64,000 nucleotides of DNA, from NCBI GenBank assembly GCA_020536535.1, contig JAHLWZ010000505.1, positions 171,027-235,026 of the forward strand. The letters run 5' to 3'. The position numbers and the translations under genes were made by a program. Below, piece by piece: positions 13,138 to 23,786 of the stretch; positions within the stretch are counted from its first letter, which is position 1; each line of letters begins with the position of its first letter. The notes under the pieces are model-generated. The model saw only the letters and a list, made by a program, of their open reading frames with translations, had not been told where the DNA came from and made no database searches. This stretch comes from Pelomyxa schiedti. Its lineage: Eukaryota > Evosea > Pelobiontida > Pelomyxidae.

Positions 13138-13192
13138 GTTCCTTTCAAGGATAACCGAAACACGATTGTTCTAAAATGAAACAGAAATTGGG

Positions 13193-16100
13193 ATGAGTGG
13201 TGCCTCGGATTTGTTGAGCCGAGCATTGAGGACAATGGGAAAGCCCTGCACGGTGCCAGCCCTGCGGGAACTTCTGTCCATGCCTGATATTCCACCTCCA
13301 CTTTTGGACACTTTAAATTCTAAAAAAGTAGGATGGCTCCCAAAACTTCGGCGCAGATTGGTTCCCATTATTGACCCCGGAGGAACTCCATCATCCAGCA
13401 TCGAGTCATTTCCAGGGAAGCTGACCGAGGCAGGATTCCAGGATTTGGAAGACCTCGTTGGTTTGGATTCTAGTGACTTTCGAACACTCACCGAGGCACT
13501 GAGAATTCCAAGGGTATCTGCGAACAAACTGCTGCAGAAAGCCAAGGACCTCGTTGGAAGCGGAAAAAAACCGCTGTGCCTCACACTGGAACACGCAACT
13601 GGGATCCACAGCTTGATCACCACCGTCAAAGAGGCACACAATGGAAACACAGTGAACAAGGTCACCCTTGTCACACAGAAGGTTGTGACTCTGATCAACC
13701 TGATTTGTAAGGGCAGCTGTTCACCCAGTGGTGACAGCATTGCCTTTGACAAACTCGATGACTGTTTTGACTTTGTCACCATTGGGTTTTTTGGTGACCT
13801 CGCATTGATCACCAATTTCCTGGTGCGAATTGGTGCTTTTCCTGAAGGCAAGAAACTCCCTGAGAGCAATGGTCAGGCAGAGATACACACCTTCATCACC
13901 CAGTTTGCAGAAGGATCTGAAATGAGAGGAAAGTCAGTGATGATTCTTGTCTTTGTTCCAGGGAGCACAAGCTTTTCCAACGTTCAGGAGTCTGATCCTG
14001 CGTGTCTCTCTCTGCGGCTTCTTTACAGTCTTTGTGACAGGATTTTCATGTGCTTGTCTGAGTCAATGCTCACTGAAATTCAACAAAGAAGAGGAGAAGC
14101 TGAAACACCAAGGGTTGTTAAATGTGAAGTCGAGAAGAGGGCAATCAAAAAAGATAGGTGCGATTTCCAGAAAGGCTTTGCCCAGAACCTCAGCCTCCCA
14201 TCGTCAGATTCACCTTGGATAATGATCCGAGGAGAAGACAGGGTTGCCTTTGTCTGTTGGGAGAAAACCAATGATAGTACATTGCCCTCCCCACTCAGAG
14301 GACAGATACCAGCGTATTGCTTTTCATCGCCGTTCAAGGATTTGTTGGGTGGGAGGGAGCTGTGCACTGGCACCCTCCCTTATCGCGACAAGTTGGCACT
14401 CCTTCGGTTGTTGAATCCCACTGCCACTCAATCAGTTGAAGATGGAAACAAGGGTCCAATCAATAATCTTCAGAGGGTTGCAAAGGAACAAATGAAATTG
14501 ATACTAATGAGATACTTCAAGCACGAGTGGGGACTGTTGCAGCTTGAAGCACCTTGTTCACCAAGCGGTCATTGTGCTGATCTGGACCCATCCAGGCTGA
14601 GAGATATCATCAATGCATGCCTTTCAAAGACAACGTCTGTTGTTTTTCTCTTTGAGGAGTTTTGCCCCAAAAAAACCCAAAGTCAAATCAGTGATTTCTT
14701 GAGTCTCACAGAACATGAAATGAAGCAGAGGGTCATTCAATTTACGAGTGATCATCCACCAAGGCCCCACGTTCCACTTTCTTCTGTTTCATCGTTGGGG
14801 TTTGAGCCACACTTCATTTCTGAAATCACTTCCATGTTGAAAAAGAAGTTCATATATCAGTGTGAAGCACTCATCAAAGAAATTGAAGATGAGGTGTGCA
14901 GCAACCCTGATGAATTTTGCAGTGGGTCACCATTTTCTTTGGAGCTGGAAACCGCAATTCGCAAAGAAACTCCACACACAAAGCCGGAAAAAGTGACCCT
15001 GACAATGTTAGAAGTGGGTGACAAAGCAAACCCACAAGTCACCATTACCATGGAGATGTCTGGAAAAGTTCCACAACACATGAAGTTCACAGTTGTGGAA
15101 CTGCGTTTGAAGACAACTGATGGGCGTTCCAATTTCACTCTCGCACCTCCTTTTTGTTTTGATTTGGACTTGGCGGCTGTTATTGGTTGTTTTCTCTTGC
15201 CGGAAGGCAAAGCGATGGTTGTTGGTGTTGACACTGCCAACCCTTCAAATTATCTCATCTGTATCCACCACGAGGGCACACGCTTCCTCAGTTCGAAACT
15301 GCCAAAGAAAGGTTGCATTTCCCATGTCAACTTTTGTGCAATAACGAGAATTCTGGTGATGTGTTACTCCTTGCCCGAGTCCAGTGTCTGTGCTTTGAAA
15401 TTCAACGGCTCGTATTCGAAATATGAGAACCTGGGCAATCTCTCAATTGCTGATGATGCCGATCTTGCGGGTGTGAATGGAATTTTCCCAGTTCCAGAAG
15501 GGCAAAAGGTTGTTGTGACATTCCCAACAGTGGCCAAGCTCTTTGACTTTGAGCACAGAACCATTTCCAAGCTGCCACAATTTGATGGTCCTGCATTTTT
15601 CCTCGGTCCAGAGTTCTTCGTCACTGTGAAACCATCACATGAGAGGGAGTCGTGTGTTGTTTCTGTGAAAAGTTGCCTGCAACCCTCCAAAGACCAGAAC
15701 TGGGAAACAAACCTCCTGAACCCACACCTGTTGCCATCAACACTTCTTACAAATTTTCAGGTTGATGGTGGGGATGGGGCACCAGAATTACAGCTGGTAC
15801 AGTTCAACCCCACCTCCCGTCACGTTTCCACAGTGGTCTTGTGTGCTGCAATGAAGCAAGCAAAGTTCTCTCTGCAGATGACCTCACAACCAAGTTGCCC
15901 TTCCTGCCTGCCCGATTACCTGCCTCTTATGTTAAGCAAGTTCCCAATCACAGCTGTTTGTGATATTGCATCGGAAGCGAAAACACACAAGTTGACAGTC
16001 ATTGTCCCATCAGCAACACCCGAGGCAAAGAGACTGATCTCCCAGCGTCTGGGGGAATACAAAGAGAAGCTTGTCGGTCTTTTCAAAACACTTGGCACAG

Positions 16101-19100
16101 CTGACAAGTTCTTCACGGAACCTGTGACTTGCAGCATTGATCAAGGATGGATTGAGACCGAACCGCTCCAACCAACAGGGTTTGGAACGTGGCTGAAAAC
16201 ACTCATTTCACTCGTTCCTGTTCAAATTGCTCGTGTTGACAACAACTGTTTGGTGTTGTGCAACAACAAGAGTTCTTCACAGGGAAATGATATGATTCAG
16301 TTCGCACAGACCCAGCACAGTGTTGCAGAAGGGATTTCATTTGGGCTCCTTGATGCCATTTTCTCATCATGTTTCAACAAACCAGTTCTTGTTGTCACAT
16401 CGATGGGAAAACAGAGCACAGGGAAGAGTTACACTCTCAACCACCTCTTGGGTGTTCTCTTTGACATCTCTGGTGGGAGGTGCACTGATGGTTGTTGGAT
16501 GAGTGTTCGCGAGTATTCTGATTACTTGATTGTGGCTTTGGATTTTGAGGGCCTTTGCTCGCCAGAGCGTTCTGAGCAGGAAGATATTCTCCTTTCTCTG
16601 TTGAACGCATCCGTTTCAAACATGACTCTTTTCAAGACTGAATTTACAATTGATCGGGAAACAGAAAGAATGTTCAGGAACTTCCAAGAGGGTGTTGGAA
16701 TGTTGAAAGGGGATGACAAACTCTTCAAGGGTTGTTTCACTCTCATGGTGAAAGATGTTTCTGAAAGGGACATCGCAAGCTTAACCACAGAATTCAAGGA
16801 AAAGTTTAATAGCTTTGTGGAAACAAACCAGGGACAAAACTTCCTTTCTCAAATGTTTCCAGGAATGTTCACGATGATTATGTGTTCCCCGCTTGGAACA
16901 TCTGGCTATACTGAGAGTTTGCAGAACTGTGCCGAAATACTGCAGAAGCAAACACCACAGTTCCACAGTGGAGAAGAGTTCTCCTCGATGCTCAAACTGA
17001 TTCTCGCGAAGTTGCACTTGAAGGACTGGTCTTCTCTCTTGGGAAAAGACATGGTGATTGTGGTTCGAATGCTCCAAGAACAGCTCCCTTGGGCCGTGCA
17101 CTTCGGCAGAAAGTCACAAGCCATGGGCCACCAGGGACAACTTGTGAATTTGTCAACTGGTGAAGTTGTTTCCCGCTCGGAATCAGTCACAGTCTCTGGC
17201 ATAAGCATTCCCATTCCGAACTTCGATCTGCAAGCAGACCGGGAGGCAGATTTCACCAGGATACGAGACGAGTTCAAATCTTGCTTTCAGCAAAATCTTC
17301 CAACACCAGCGAAGCAGGCCAACTTCAGATCGTGGCACAGTCAATTCAGAAATTTTGTGCACCAGGTCATTGAGAGCAGGAAGAGGCATGTGAGGGATTG
17401 GGTCTGTGCAAATACGAACAAGTCCCCTGGTTCTCAGCGCGGTTTCCCCACAGAAGTTCCCACTGCCTCTGTTCCCCCACCTCAGAGCGAATGCCCCGAA
17501 GTCAAAGTATTTTGGAACACAGTGGACTCCTCGCTGCGGCAACTGGATGCACTCGAGGTTTGTTCAGACATGTGCACTCGGTGTCGATTGCCGTGTTTAC
17601 TTCTGTATGCGCATTCAGCACAACACAACTGCAATGGATCTCACAAGTGCGAAGCTGAGTGCACTTATTGCAGGTCCGCGGGCACATGCGCCTATCAGGC
17701 TGGTCACGAAGGTAATCACGACTGCACAAGAGGCCACAGATGCAACAAGGACTGTTCTCTCTTGTGCAAAACAGGTTGCAACATATTCTGTTCTCTTGCG
17801 GTCAATCATGCTGGTCCGTGCATGTGCAATTCGCAGCAACACCTGTGTGGTGAGACATGCTCTTCTCAGGGGCCAAAAGAACCCTGCGGCAAGCCGTGCA
17901 CGCTCCCTTGTGACCATCATCGAAAACACAACTGTGGAAGCAAGCACTGCCTGCACAGTTGCAGCTTCCCCAAGTGCACAAATCAATGTGCATCTGCCGA
18001 TCATTTTCATGGGGACGAATCATCGGCTTCCTCCTTCCTGCACGCATGTGGCAAAGAGCACGCGTGTCCGTCAGAGTGCGAGAATGCTGGCTGGTGCCTT
18101 GTTGAATATATTCAGAAGGTGGAAAGGCTTTCCTATAAGGGCCGAAGGGGAAAATTTTTTTATGAGAGATCCACTGTTCCGGAACCAAGAAAGCTCCCTT
18201 GTTGCAAAAGGGTGCCACCAGGGCGGCAAGTCCATGAGGGATCTCACTCTTGCACTTATCCACAATCTGACCATCGTTGCAAACACTCGTGCCCAACCTG
18301 TGGTTATATTTGTGAATTCCCTTTCGGACACCCTGGCAAGCATGCAGCGGCACACGGAAACATGATCAAAACACAATTTGTTTCCAGTGGCAAAGACATT
18401 GACCTTGATGGTCGTTTGTATGGCGCCGGTGAACCAGGCGTGGCCGAACTCTGCAACATGTTCTGCAACAAACTTGGCAGGCACATTCACATCCTCCCGT
18501 GCACAGCAGAGGGCAATGAGCCCTGTTCTCACACTGGAGAAGGAGGCATAAGGCACGCCACCGCTACGTACTTGCCGAATCCCGATAGTCCAAAGGATGA
18601 GCTGACACACAAAGGTTACTGGAATGCAATTAAGTTCCGAGATCCTTGCACACCTGAACACAGGGATATTTTCAAATTGTGCAACTTCCAGTGTACCGAC
18701 AATTCTCACTCGAATGAGCGGTGCCGTTGCATGCTTCCTCTTTGGCATGAACCTTGTGCCTTACAAGCCAACGAACAGCAACAGTTTCCAGGTGAAAACG
18801 TTGGATACGCCACATCAGATGGACACATATTCCCCAAAAAGCATGGACCCCCAGAAAACTTGCACATCGTTTTCTGCCTCGACATCTCCACATCCATGTC
18901 AAAACGCAACCGGTGGGAAACTCTTAAGAGAGGTGTTGAACATTTCATTTCTGCCAGAAACAAACCAAAGGATGCTTACAGCATTGTTCTTTTCCACGGC
19001 AAGGGAATTCTTGCCTGTGATAGAGTGTCACAGGAGGAGGCCAAGAATCACATTAAAAGGGAACCTAAATTTGGGGGAGACACCAAGTTTTCAAGTGGTC

Positions 19101-20098
19101 TGGCAGTTGCGTATCGAAAGTTGAGGGATACCAAATGGTGCGTTTTTGCCCACATTCTTTCTCTTTTGCTGTTGTGTTCACCAAAAATAAAAAGGGATGA
19201 GTACCGGGCTGCTCTCATATTTATGTCGGACGGAGAGGATGAGAACTCGGAATGGGAAGACAGCATGCTGAACATCAAGCACCTCGCAGAGGAAAACCCA
19301 AGGTTGGTTTCAACTTTCGTGATTGGAATAGGCGATGGCTTCAACACCAAAAAGCTTCGAAGTGTTGCCGAAACCGGCGGTGCCCATTTCCTAACCGTCG
19401 ACGCTGTGTGTGAAAATCTGACAGCAGTGTTACAAGGAATAGACGCCGAGGCGCAACTGGTGGCTCTTGTGCCAGCATTGACCCCCCCAACTCCACCTCC
19501 CAATGCACAACGACCCGGTGCACAGGAGGCTACGGTGCCGGATAGGTCACTCAGATCCACATCGGCTCTCACCCTCACATCTAAATCTGTATCCATATCC
19601 GCATCCCGACCCGCAGCCATTTTCTCACCCAACGGTGCTTCTTCCATATCCAAAAGATCCATACCCATACCCATACCTGTACTCTCACCTTCCTCCACCT
19701 CCACGTCCACATCCACATCCATATCCATATCCACGTCACTTCCCATGCATGTTCCCAACGGATTTGAGAAATTAGAGGAGAACGGTGCTTCTGTACAAAG
19801 TCAGACTTTGGGACTCACACTAAGGCTTTTTGGTACAAAACCAAATCACCTCCAGAGACACTGTGTCATCTCAGTACAGCTTGTTATGGGAACAGCATTG
19901 CCATGCACATTTAATGTCCTCTGTGCCTGCTGCATGTGTGTTTATTTCACAGAAAAAAAGAATTCTTTTTTCTGTACCAAGGTTTTGTCACCAAAAAAAC
20001 TCCTTTCTCCTTCCATGCACAGGGACTGCTGCAGGATCGAGCACATTTTCTGGTCCACCCTTTCAATCCAAAAGAGCAGATTTTTCCATCCACCCTGA
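13193..20098 (+). CDS. Giant VLIG-type GTPase / zinc-rich / VWA protein, copy C (altered ends)
   Basis: Same architecture as copy B: SAM-like segment, beta-propeller-like region, P-loop GKQSTGKS near residue 1073, Cys/His-rich zinc region, VWA with MIDAS-like CLDISTSM and the FMSDGEDEN segment. The last intron (19138-19194, GTGCGT...AAAG) is 57 nt, a multiple of three without a stop, so the frame stays open even if it is retained. At the C-terminus the usual GGTS-stop has changed to GAS followed by coding triplets; the frame runs about another 100 residues into sequence with no counterpart in A or B and stops only 64 bases before the next gene. Together with the stop in its first exon, this copy is either decaying or has gained new ends. 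The core is intact, so a product is still possible. Confidence 0.75.
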   Translation: MSGASDLLSRALRTMGKPCTVPALRELLSMPDIPPPLLDTLNSKKVGWLPKLRRRLVPIIDPGGTPSSSIESFPGKLTEAGFQDLEDLVGLDSSDFRTLTEALRIPRVSANKLLQKAKDLVGSGKKPLCLTLEHATGIHSLITTVKEAHNGNTVNKVTLVTQKVVTLINLICKGSCSPSGDSIAFDKLDDCFDFVTIGFFGDLALITNFLVRIGAFPEGKKLPESNGQAEIHTFITQFAEGSEMRGKSVMILVFVPGSTSFSNVQESDPACLSLRLLYSLCDRIFMCLSESMLTEIQQRRGEAETPRVVKCEVEKRAIKKDRCDFQKGFAQNLSLPSSDSPWIMIRGEDRVAFVCWEKTNDSTLPSPLRGQIPAYCFSSPFKDLLGGRELCTGTLPYRDKLALLRLLNPTATQSVEDGNKGPINNLQRVAKEQMKLILMRYFKHEWGLLQLEAPCSPSGHCADLDPSRLRDIINACLSKTTSVVFLFEEFCPKKTQSQISDFLSLTEHEMKQRVIQFTSDHPPRPHVPLSSVSSLGFEPHFISEITSMLKKKFIYQCEALIKEIEDEVCSNPDEFCSGSPFSLELETAIRKETPHTKPEKVTLTMLEVGDKANPQVTITMEMSGKVPQHMKFTVVELRLKTTDGRSNFTLAPPFCFDLDLAAVIGCFLLPEGKAMVVGVDTANPSNYLICIHHEGTRFLSSKLPKKGCISHVNFCAITRILVMCYSLPESSVCALKFNGSYSKYENLGNLSIADDADLAGVNGIFPVPEGQKVVVTFPTVAKLFDFEHRTISKLPQFDGPAFFLGPEFFVTVKPSHERESCVVSVKSCLQPSKDQNWETNLLNPHLLPSTLLTNFQVDGGDGAPELQLVQFNPTSRHVSTVVLCAAMKQAKFSLQMTSQPSCPSCLPDYLPLMLSKFPITAVCDIASEAKTHKLTVIVPSATPEAKRLISQRLGEYKEKLVGLFKTLGTADKFFTEPVTCSIDQGWIETEPLQPTGFGTWLKTLISLVPVQIARVDNNCLVLCNNKSSSQGNDMIQFAQTQHSVAEGISFGLLDAIFSSCFNKPVLVVTSMGKQSTGKSYTLNHLLGVLFDISGGRCTDGCWMSVREYSDYLIVALDFEGLCSPERSEQEDILLSLLNASVSNMTLFKTEFTIDRETERMFRNFQEGVGMLKGDDKLFKGCFTLMVKDVSERDIASLTTEFKEKFNSFVETNQGQNFLSQMFPGMFTMIMCSPLGTSGYTESLQNCAEILQKQTPQFHSGEEFSSMLKLILAKLHLKDWSSLLGKDMVIVVRMLQEQLPWAVHFGRKSQAMGHQGQLVNLSTGEVVSRSESVTVSGISIPIPNFDLQADREADFTRIRDEFKSCFQQNLPTPAKQANFRSWHSQFRNFVHQVIESRKRHVRDWVCANTNKSPGSQRGFPTEVPTASVPPPQSECPEVKVFWNTVDSSLRQLDALEVCSDMCTRCRLPCLLLYAHSAQHNCNGSHKCEAECTYCRSAGTCAYQAGHEGNHDCTRGHRCNKDCSLLCKTGCNIFCSLAVNHAGPCMCNSQQHLCGETCSSQGPKEPCGKPCTLPCDHHRKHNCGSKHCLHSCSFPKCTNQCASADHFHGDESSASSFLHACGKEHACPSECENAGWCLVEYIQKVERLSYKGRRGKFFYERSTVPEPRKLPCCKRVPPGRQVHEGSHSCTYPQSDHRCKHSCPTCGYICEFPFGHPGKHAAAHGNMIKTQFVSSGKDIDLDGRLYGAGEPGVAELCNMFCNKLGRHIHILPCTAEGNEPCSHTGEGGIRHATATYLPNPDSPKDELTHKGYWNAIKFRDPCTPEHRDIFKLCNFQCTDNSHSNERCRCMLPLWHEPCALQANEQQQFPGENVGYATSDGHIFPKKHGPPENLHIVFCLDISTSMSKRNRWETLKRGVEHFISARNKPKDAYSIVLFHGKGILACDRVSQEEAKNHIKREPKFGGDTKFSSGLAVAYRKLRDTKWCVFAHILSLLLLCSPKIKRDEYRAALIFMSDGEDENSEWEDSMLNIKHLAEENPRLVSTFVIGIGDGFNTKKLRSVAETGGAHFLTVDAVCENLTAVLQGIDAEAQLVALVPALTPPTPPPNAQRPGAQEATVPDRSLRSTSALTLTSKSVSISASRPAAIFSPNGASSISKRSIPIPIPVLSPSSTSTSTSTSISISTSLPMHVPNGFEKLEENGASVQSQTLGLTLRLFGTKPNHLQRHCVISVQLVMGTALPCTFNVLCACCMCVYFTEKKNSFFCTKVLSPKKLLSPSMHRDCCRIEHIFWSTLSIQKSRFFHPP
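19693..19737 (+). repeat. Hexanucleotide repeat coding the Ser/Thr/Ile tail of copy C
   Basis: CCACGT/CCACAT/CCATAT hexamers encode alternating Ser-Thr then Ser-Ile pairs at the position matching the repeat in copy A. Confidence 0.65.
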
Positions 20099-20162
20099 GA
20101 ACAACACCCTTCGTTCATCAAAACGAATTTTTTTGAGTCCCCTTTCGGGTTTTTTCCGATAA

Positions 20163-22665
20163 ATGAACGGTGAAGCAGAACACGACACTTCGGTGTCATC
20201 AACAACGCTGACGAAGTCAGTTGGTGATGCTGGGTCATCGTCGACGAGCGATGTTGACATTATGGGAGGTGGAGCAGTGTGTTTGGGCCCAGATCTGTCC
20301 TCCTCCGAGGCAATCGTTGTCAAAGTATCAGGTTGTTGATGCAAATTTGTTCATTTGTGAGAGCACTTTTTTTTTTTTTTTTTTTGGTGTTACGAATCAA
20401 GTAACTTACAATTGCTGAAGAACAGTTGGGAATGAATGAGGTGGTTGGATTGGACATAGAATGGAGCAATGAACCTGGTGCTTCAAACGTTGGTTTGGTT
20501 CCTGATCCACTGATACCTCCATCCAATTTATTCCCAACTTCAAGCGTTGATTCAACTCTGTGGGGAAGCTACTTGCGTTCTTCTGTGTGTGGAGACCGTC
20601 ACTGAGCTGCCTCTGTCAATTGCAGCTCTCCTGAAAAATCCAAAGTTGGTATCTTGTCTTCATCACAGCAGTGCTAATATCTGTGTCAGCGTTATCAAGT
20701 CTGGAGTTGGCATACACAGTGATACGAAACGAATATGGAGTAAATTCCGAGTATGAGGTGATTTGCGCTATGGTAACACTGAGAACTACCTAGGTCCCAA
20801 CATTTCCCTGTGTAGATCTACAGCTTCTTGCTTTACAGTTCCCTCAATATGCCACTAATGGTATACAATTTCAGTACTTACATTTCTCAGTACGACTTCA
20901 CAGGAGTAAGCTTGAAAGCACTTTCACAATCAGTTTTGGGGGTCACCCTTTACAAAGAGAGATCCCTGCAGTAACCTAACATTTATGTCCCTTACTGAAA
21001 CTGATAATCTTCTTTAAGATGTGGAAATTGGGCCCTGTACCCATTGTCTGATGCACAGCAAGCATATGCAGCTATGGATGCTTGGGTGAGTGGCTCCTCA
21101 ACACCCCGAGTAATTTATTTTACTAACTTGGATTAGGTCTCAAGACAAATTTTGGTGGAATTGCACAAAAGGCATGGTGTCTCAGGGGATACGTTGACTA
21201 TGTTTTGCTCTCCATTCATTGACCTGAGTCCTAAACACCTTGAGGCCTTTGTGCAAAAAAGGATAAAGCCTGAGTCTGTAAGTACTGTGCACTCTTGTAT
21301 TGCTTCAAACATCACAAAAGGGTGAAATTGACAATAAAGGAACTTCCGCAGTTCAGGTAGTGCTCCTCTTATTTTGACTAAATTGAATTGTGAAATAGAA
21401 AGAAGATGCTTCTATTTCCAAAAAAGATTTTAAAGGAGTTTGTCAACTCCAAACACGGGGTGGAGTAATCCTCCATGACGTCGATGAAAAAAGGTTACAT
21501 TGGTACCTATCTCGAGGACTGGCGGGTTTTTTTCCTCCTCTAACAACGTTCCTCCTAATGCTGAACAGAAATGATTTCCGCTGACCCTCCTCAGGCTAAA
21601 TTGTTATTTGACCCAGTGCCAAGGCTTCCAGAAAACCAGTTGTTCATTTGGACAAAGGAGGCCAAGTACTTCCTGGATCTTTCGAACTTAATTTCTGACG
21701 AATTGCAAGTTGCGTTGTCTGTGATAGAGCAGACTCTTTGTGTAGATTCTCCGTTGTTCCTCCCAAGTACAGGAAGTACATTCCCCCGGAATATAAAGTA
21801 TCCCTCATCACTTCCTACAACTACTCTCAATTGGCTTTTCCAACAGGATATGCACTCCCCAAATGTAGTCCTTCTGTGCCCTCCCTGCCATACAAACGCC
21901 CTTGATGTAAGAAGGTTTTGGTTTGATTTTGAAATGGCCTAACGAACCACAGGCACTGACCCAGATGGATAAAATCTTGGAAAAGGAGAGTGGTCTTCCA
22001 CTCTCTGCTCTTTCACACCAAAAATTTTGTGAGCAATCAAACATGGTGCGCCTCTGTGCTAATTCCTTACTTTGTATGACATAAGTAAGGCATTCAAAGC
22101 TGCAACTGCGCTTAAGAACTACCGTGCCAAAATGAACCCTGAAGTACAATTCATGTATTTATTTTTTTTGGAAATATGACATTGTCTAGAAAATTCAAGC
22201 CTTCTATGACCTAGTAAAAAGCCACCTCATTTCAGTTGGATCGCTTCCAATGGACATACCATCAACGGAGACTACCTCTACACTGGCATTTATTCCTTCC
22301 ACAACCACTACAACTTCAACTTCAACAACTCCAACTTCAACTCCGACTCCAACTCCAACTTTAACACTGTTACCATCAACAACAGAGCCCTGTGTATCCA
22401 AGGACACTATGGCAATTACTTTACCAGATGACACCATCATAGCGGAGCATGTAGAGCTCCTTTTGGCAGCTGGAAAGCCTGATGTATCAAAACTTGACCC
22501 TGCAAAGAAATACATGGCACAATTCACTACAGCAGACCAACTGGAGGCATTTTGCCACAGGTGAGTCAATCCAATCATACCAAATAACTAACTATTGGCA
22601 ATAGGTGGAGGCAACAATTTTTGAGTGTTATGAAACCAAAACACTTGCCAAGCTACTGGGACTAA
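20163..22665 (+). CDS. EXD2-like DEDDy 3'-5' exonuclease
   Basis: A multi-exon gene. Exon 1 (MNGEAEHDTSVSSTT) is Ser-rich. The exonuclease domain follows: motif I VVGLDIEW (Asp, Glu), then QLCGEATCVLLC, motif II in KSGVGIHSD (Asp), and motif III SDAQQAYAAMDAW (Tyr and Asp), so all DEDDy residues are visible. After this come features typical of the EXD2 C-terminus: HWYLSRGLAG, AKLLFDPVPR, and VVLLCPPCHTNALD. A Thr/Ser/Pro repeat is inserted near 22270-22380, and the last exon ends MKPKHLPSYWD-stop. Introns are short; one near 20370 holds an 18-base T tract. The family degrades RNA or DNA 3'-5' and in animals associates with mitochondria and DNA repair; no targeting signal is clear here. The start is the first Met of the open frame. 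Confidence 0.8.
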
Positions 22666-22848
22666 TGTAATGCAACACCAAGAAAAAAAAGAATTGTTTT
22701 TCTTTTTTTTTTTTTTGGCATTAATTGCCGGTGAGGATAGTTAATCCCTTTGGTCGTGTCTGGTGCTCATTTTTTCATTTCCTTTTTCGTGTGAGATCCA
22801 AGAAGGGGTTGGGAGAGCCCCACTGCACAACAGGGAACAAAAGATCAT

Positions 22849-23786
22849 ATGCCGGCCATTGTCCGCGTTGCAGTTCTGATCGTTCTTTCTTGCTCTATCA
22901 TTATTGGCAGCTGTGACGTGTATTCACAGTTGCAATCTTCAGCCTGGTATACGTACAAAACAAAAGGTATGTTTTCTTTTTCCCGTTCCAAACCTGAGTA
23001 ATAATATTATTTCCGGCTAGAATCTTTTGTGAGGTACGAGACTCAAAATGATGTACTTACGTCTGGTCTAGTGCCTCTAATACAGCTGTATGACGTATGT
23101 GTACCTCTGTTTGTGAGGGGAGAATGCTAATACAACATATCAGACAACATTGTGGCTAGTTCGGATTTCTCTTCTCCTCCAGGAAAAAGACATATATTAG
23201 TTGCATCTTGTTGACTTCGCACAGGGTATCCAGTTGATTTACGGCATATGTATTCTGCTTACATGGCGGCCGAGTTACGAGAGTTCAAGTGCAATTTCGC
23301 TACAGTATGCGACGAATCTTCTACTCCTTTAAAGAAACGCTAACCCACGCAATTAGAGCAACCTTCAGTCTATTGGTGGTCGCCAGCACAGTGTTTGAGT
23401 TGTGGGCAGTAAGCAACTTCTTATCGCACCCTACAGCCCTTTTATCTTCTGGACTATGTAGAAGGCCTGAGTCACAGTGCCGCACTTTTTCCGGTTACAA
23501 GAGTACTATTTCCACAACCGACTTGGTCTCCTGGGGACCAGGTAAGCCCTTCCATGTCTCTCCCATTCCCACATGTCACCTTCTTAGTTCGTTCCTAGGT
23601 CCCGCCTGGTACATCTGCCTGGGCTGCGCCCTGCCGTGCTTTGTTTCCCTGTTTGCCGCGCTCTCAGTCAGGAAGACCACATTCGACGACATATGGGAGG
23701 AGACACTCATCGAGCATACACACGAAGTAGCCACCCTCCACACTTCCCACTTGACCCAACTTGCACATTCACACGAAACGACCTGA
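22849..23786 (+). CDS. Small multi-span membrane protein, unrecognised
   Basis: The first exon begins MPAIVRVAVLIVLSC and continues into a hydrophobic first helix; later helices are LLVVASTVFELWAVSNFL and ICLGCALPCFVSLFAALS. A clear intron (23542-23598, GTAAGC...CTAG) joins WGPG to PAWYICLG in frame. Exon borders between 23100 and 23310 are uncertain. The C-terminus is His/Thr-rich and cytosolic-looking. Two or three TM helices with Cys in the loops suggest a tetraspan- or claudin-like topology, but no family signature is seen. Its TGA overlaps the ATG of the next gene (TGATG), which is unusual for nuclear genes. Confidence 0.5.

Noticed and set aside
13171-13869. 232-codon minus-strand open frame within copy C
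   Set aside because: Shadow of the giant gene; equivalent shadows appear at the same place in copy B, with no splice signals or known domain.
22725-22916. Small plus-strand open frame before the membrane gene
   Set aside because: It begins with a non-ATG codon and overlaps in another frame the better-supported start at 22849.
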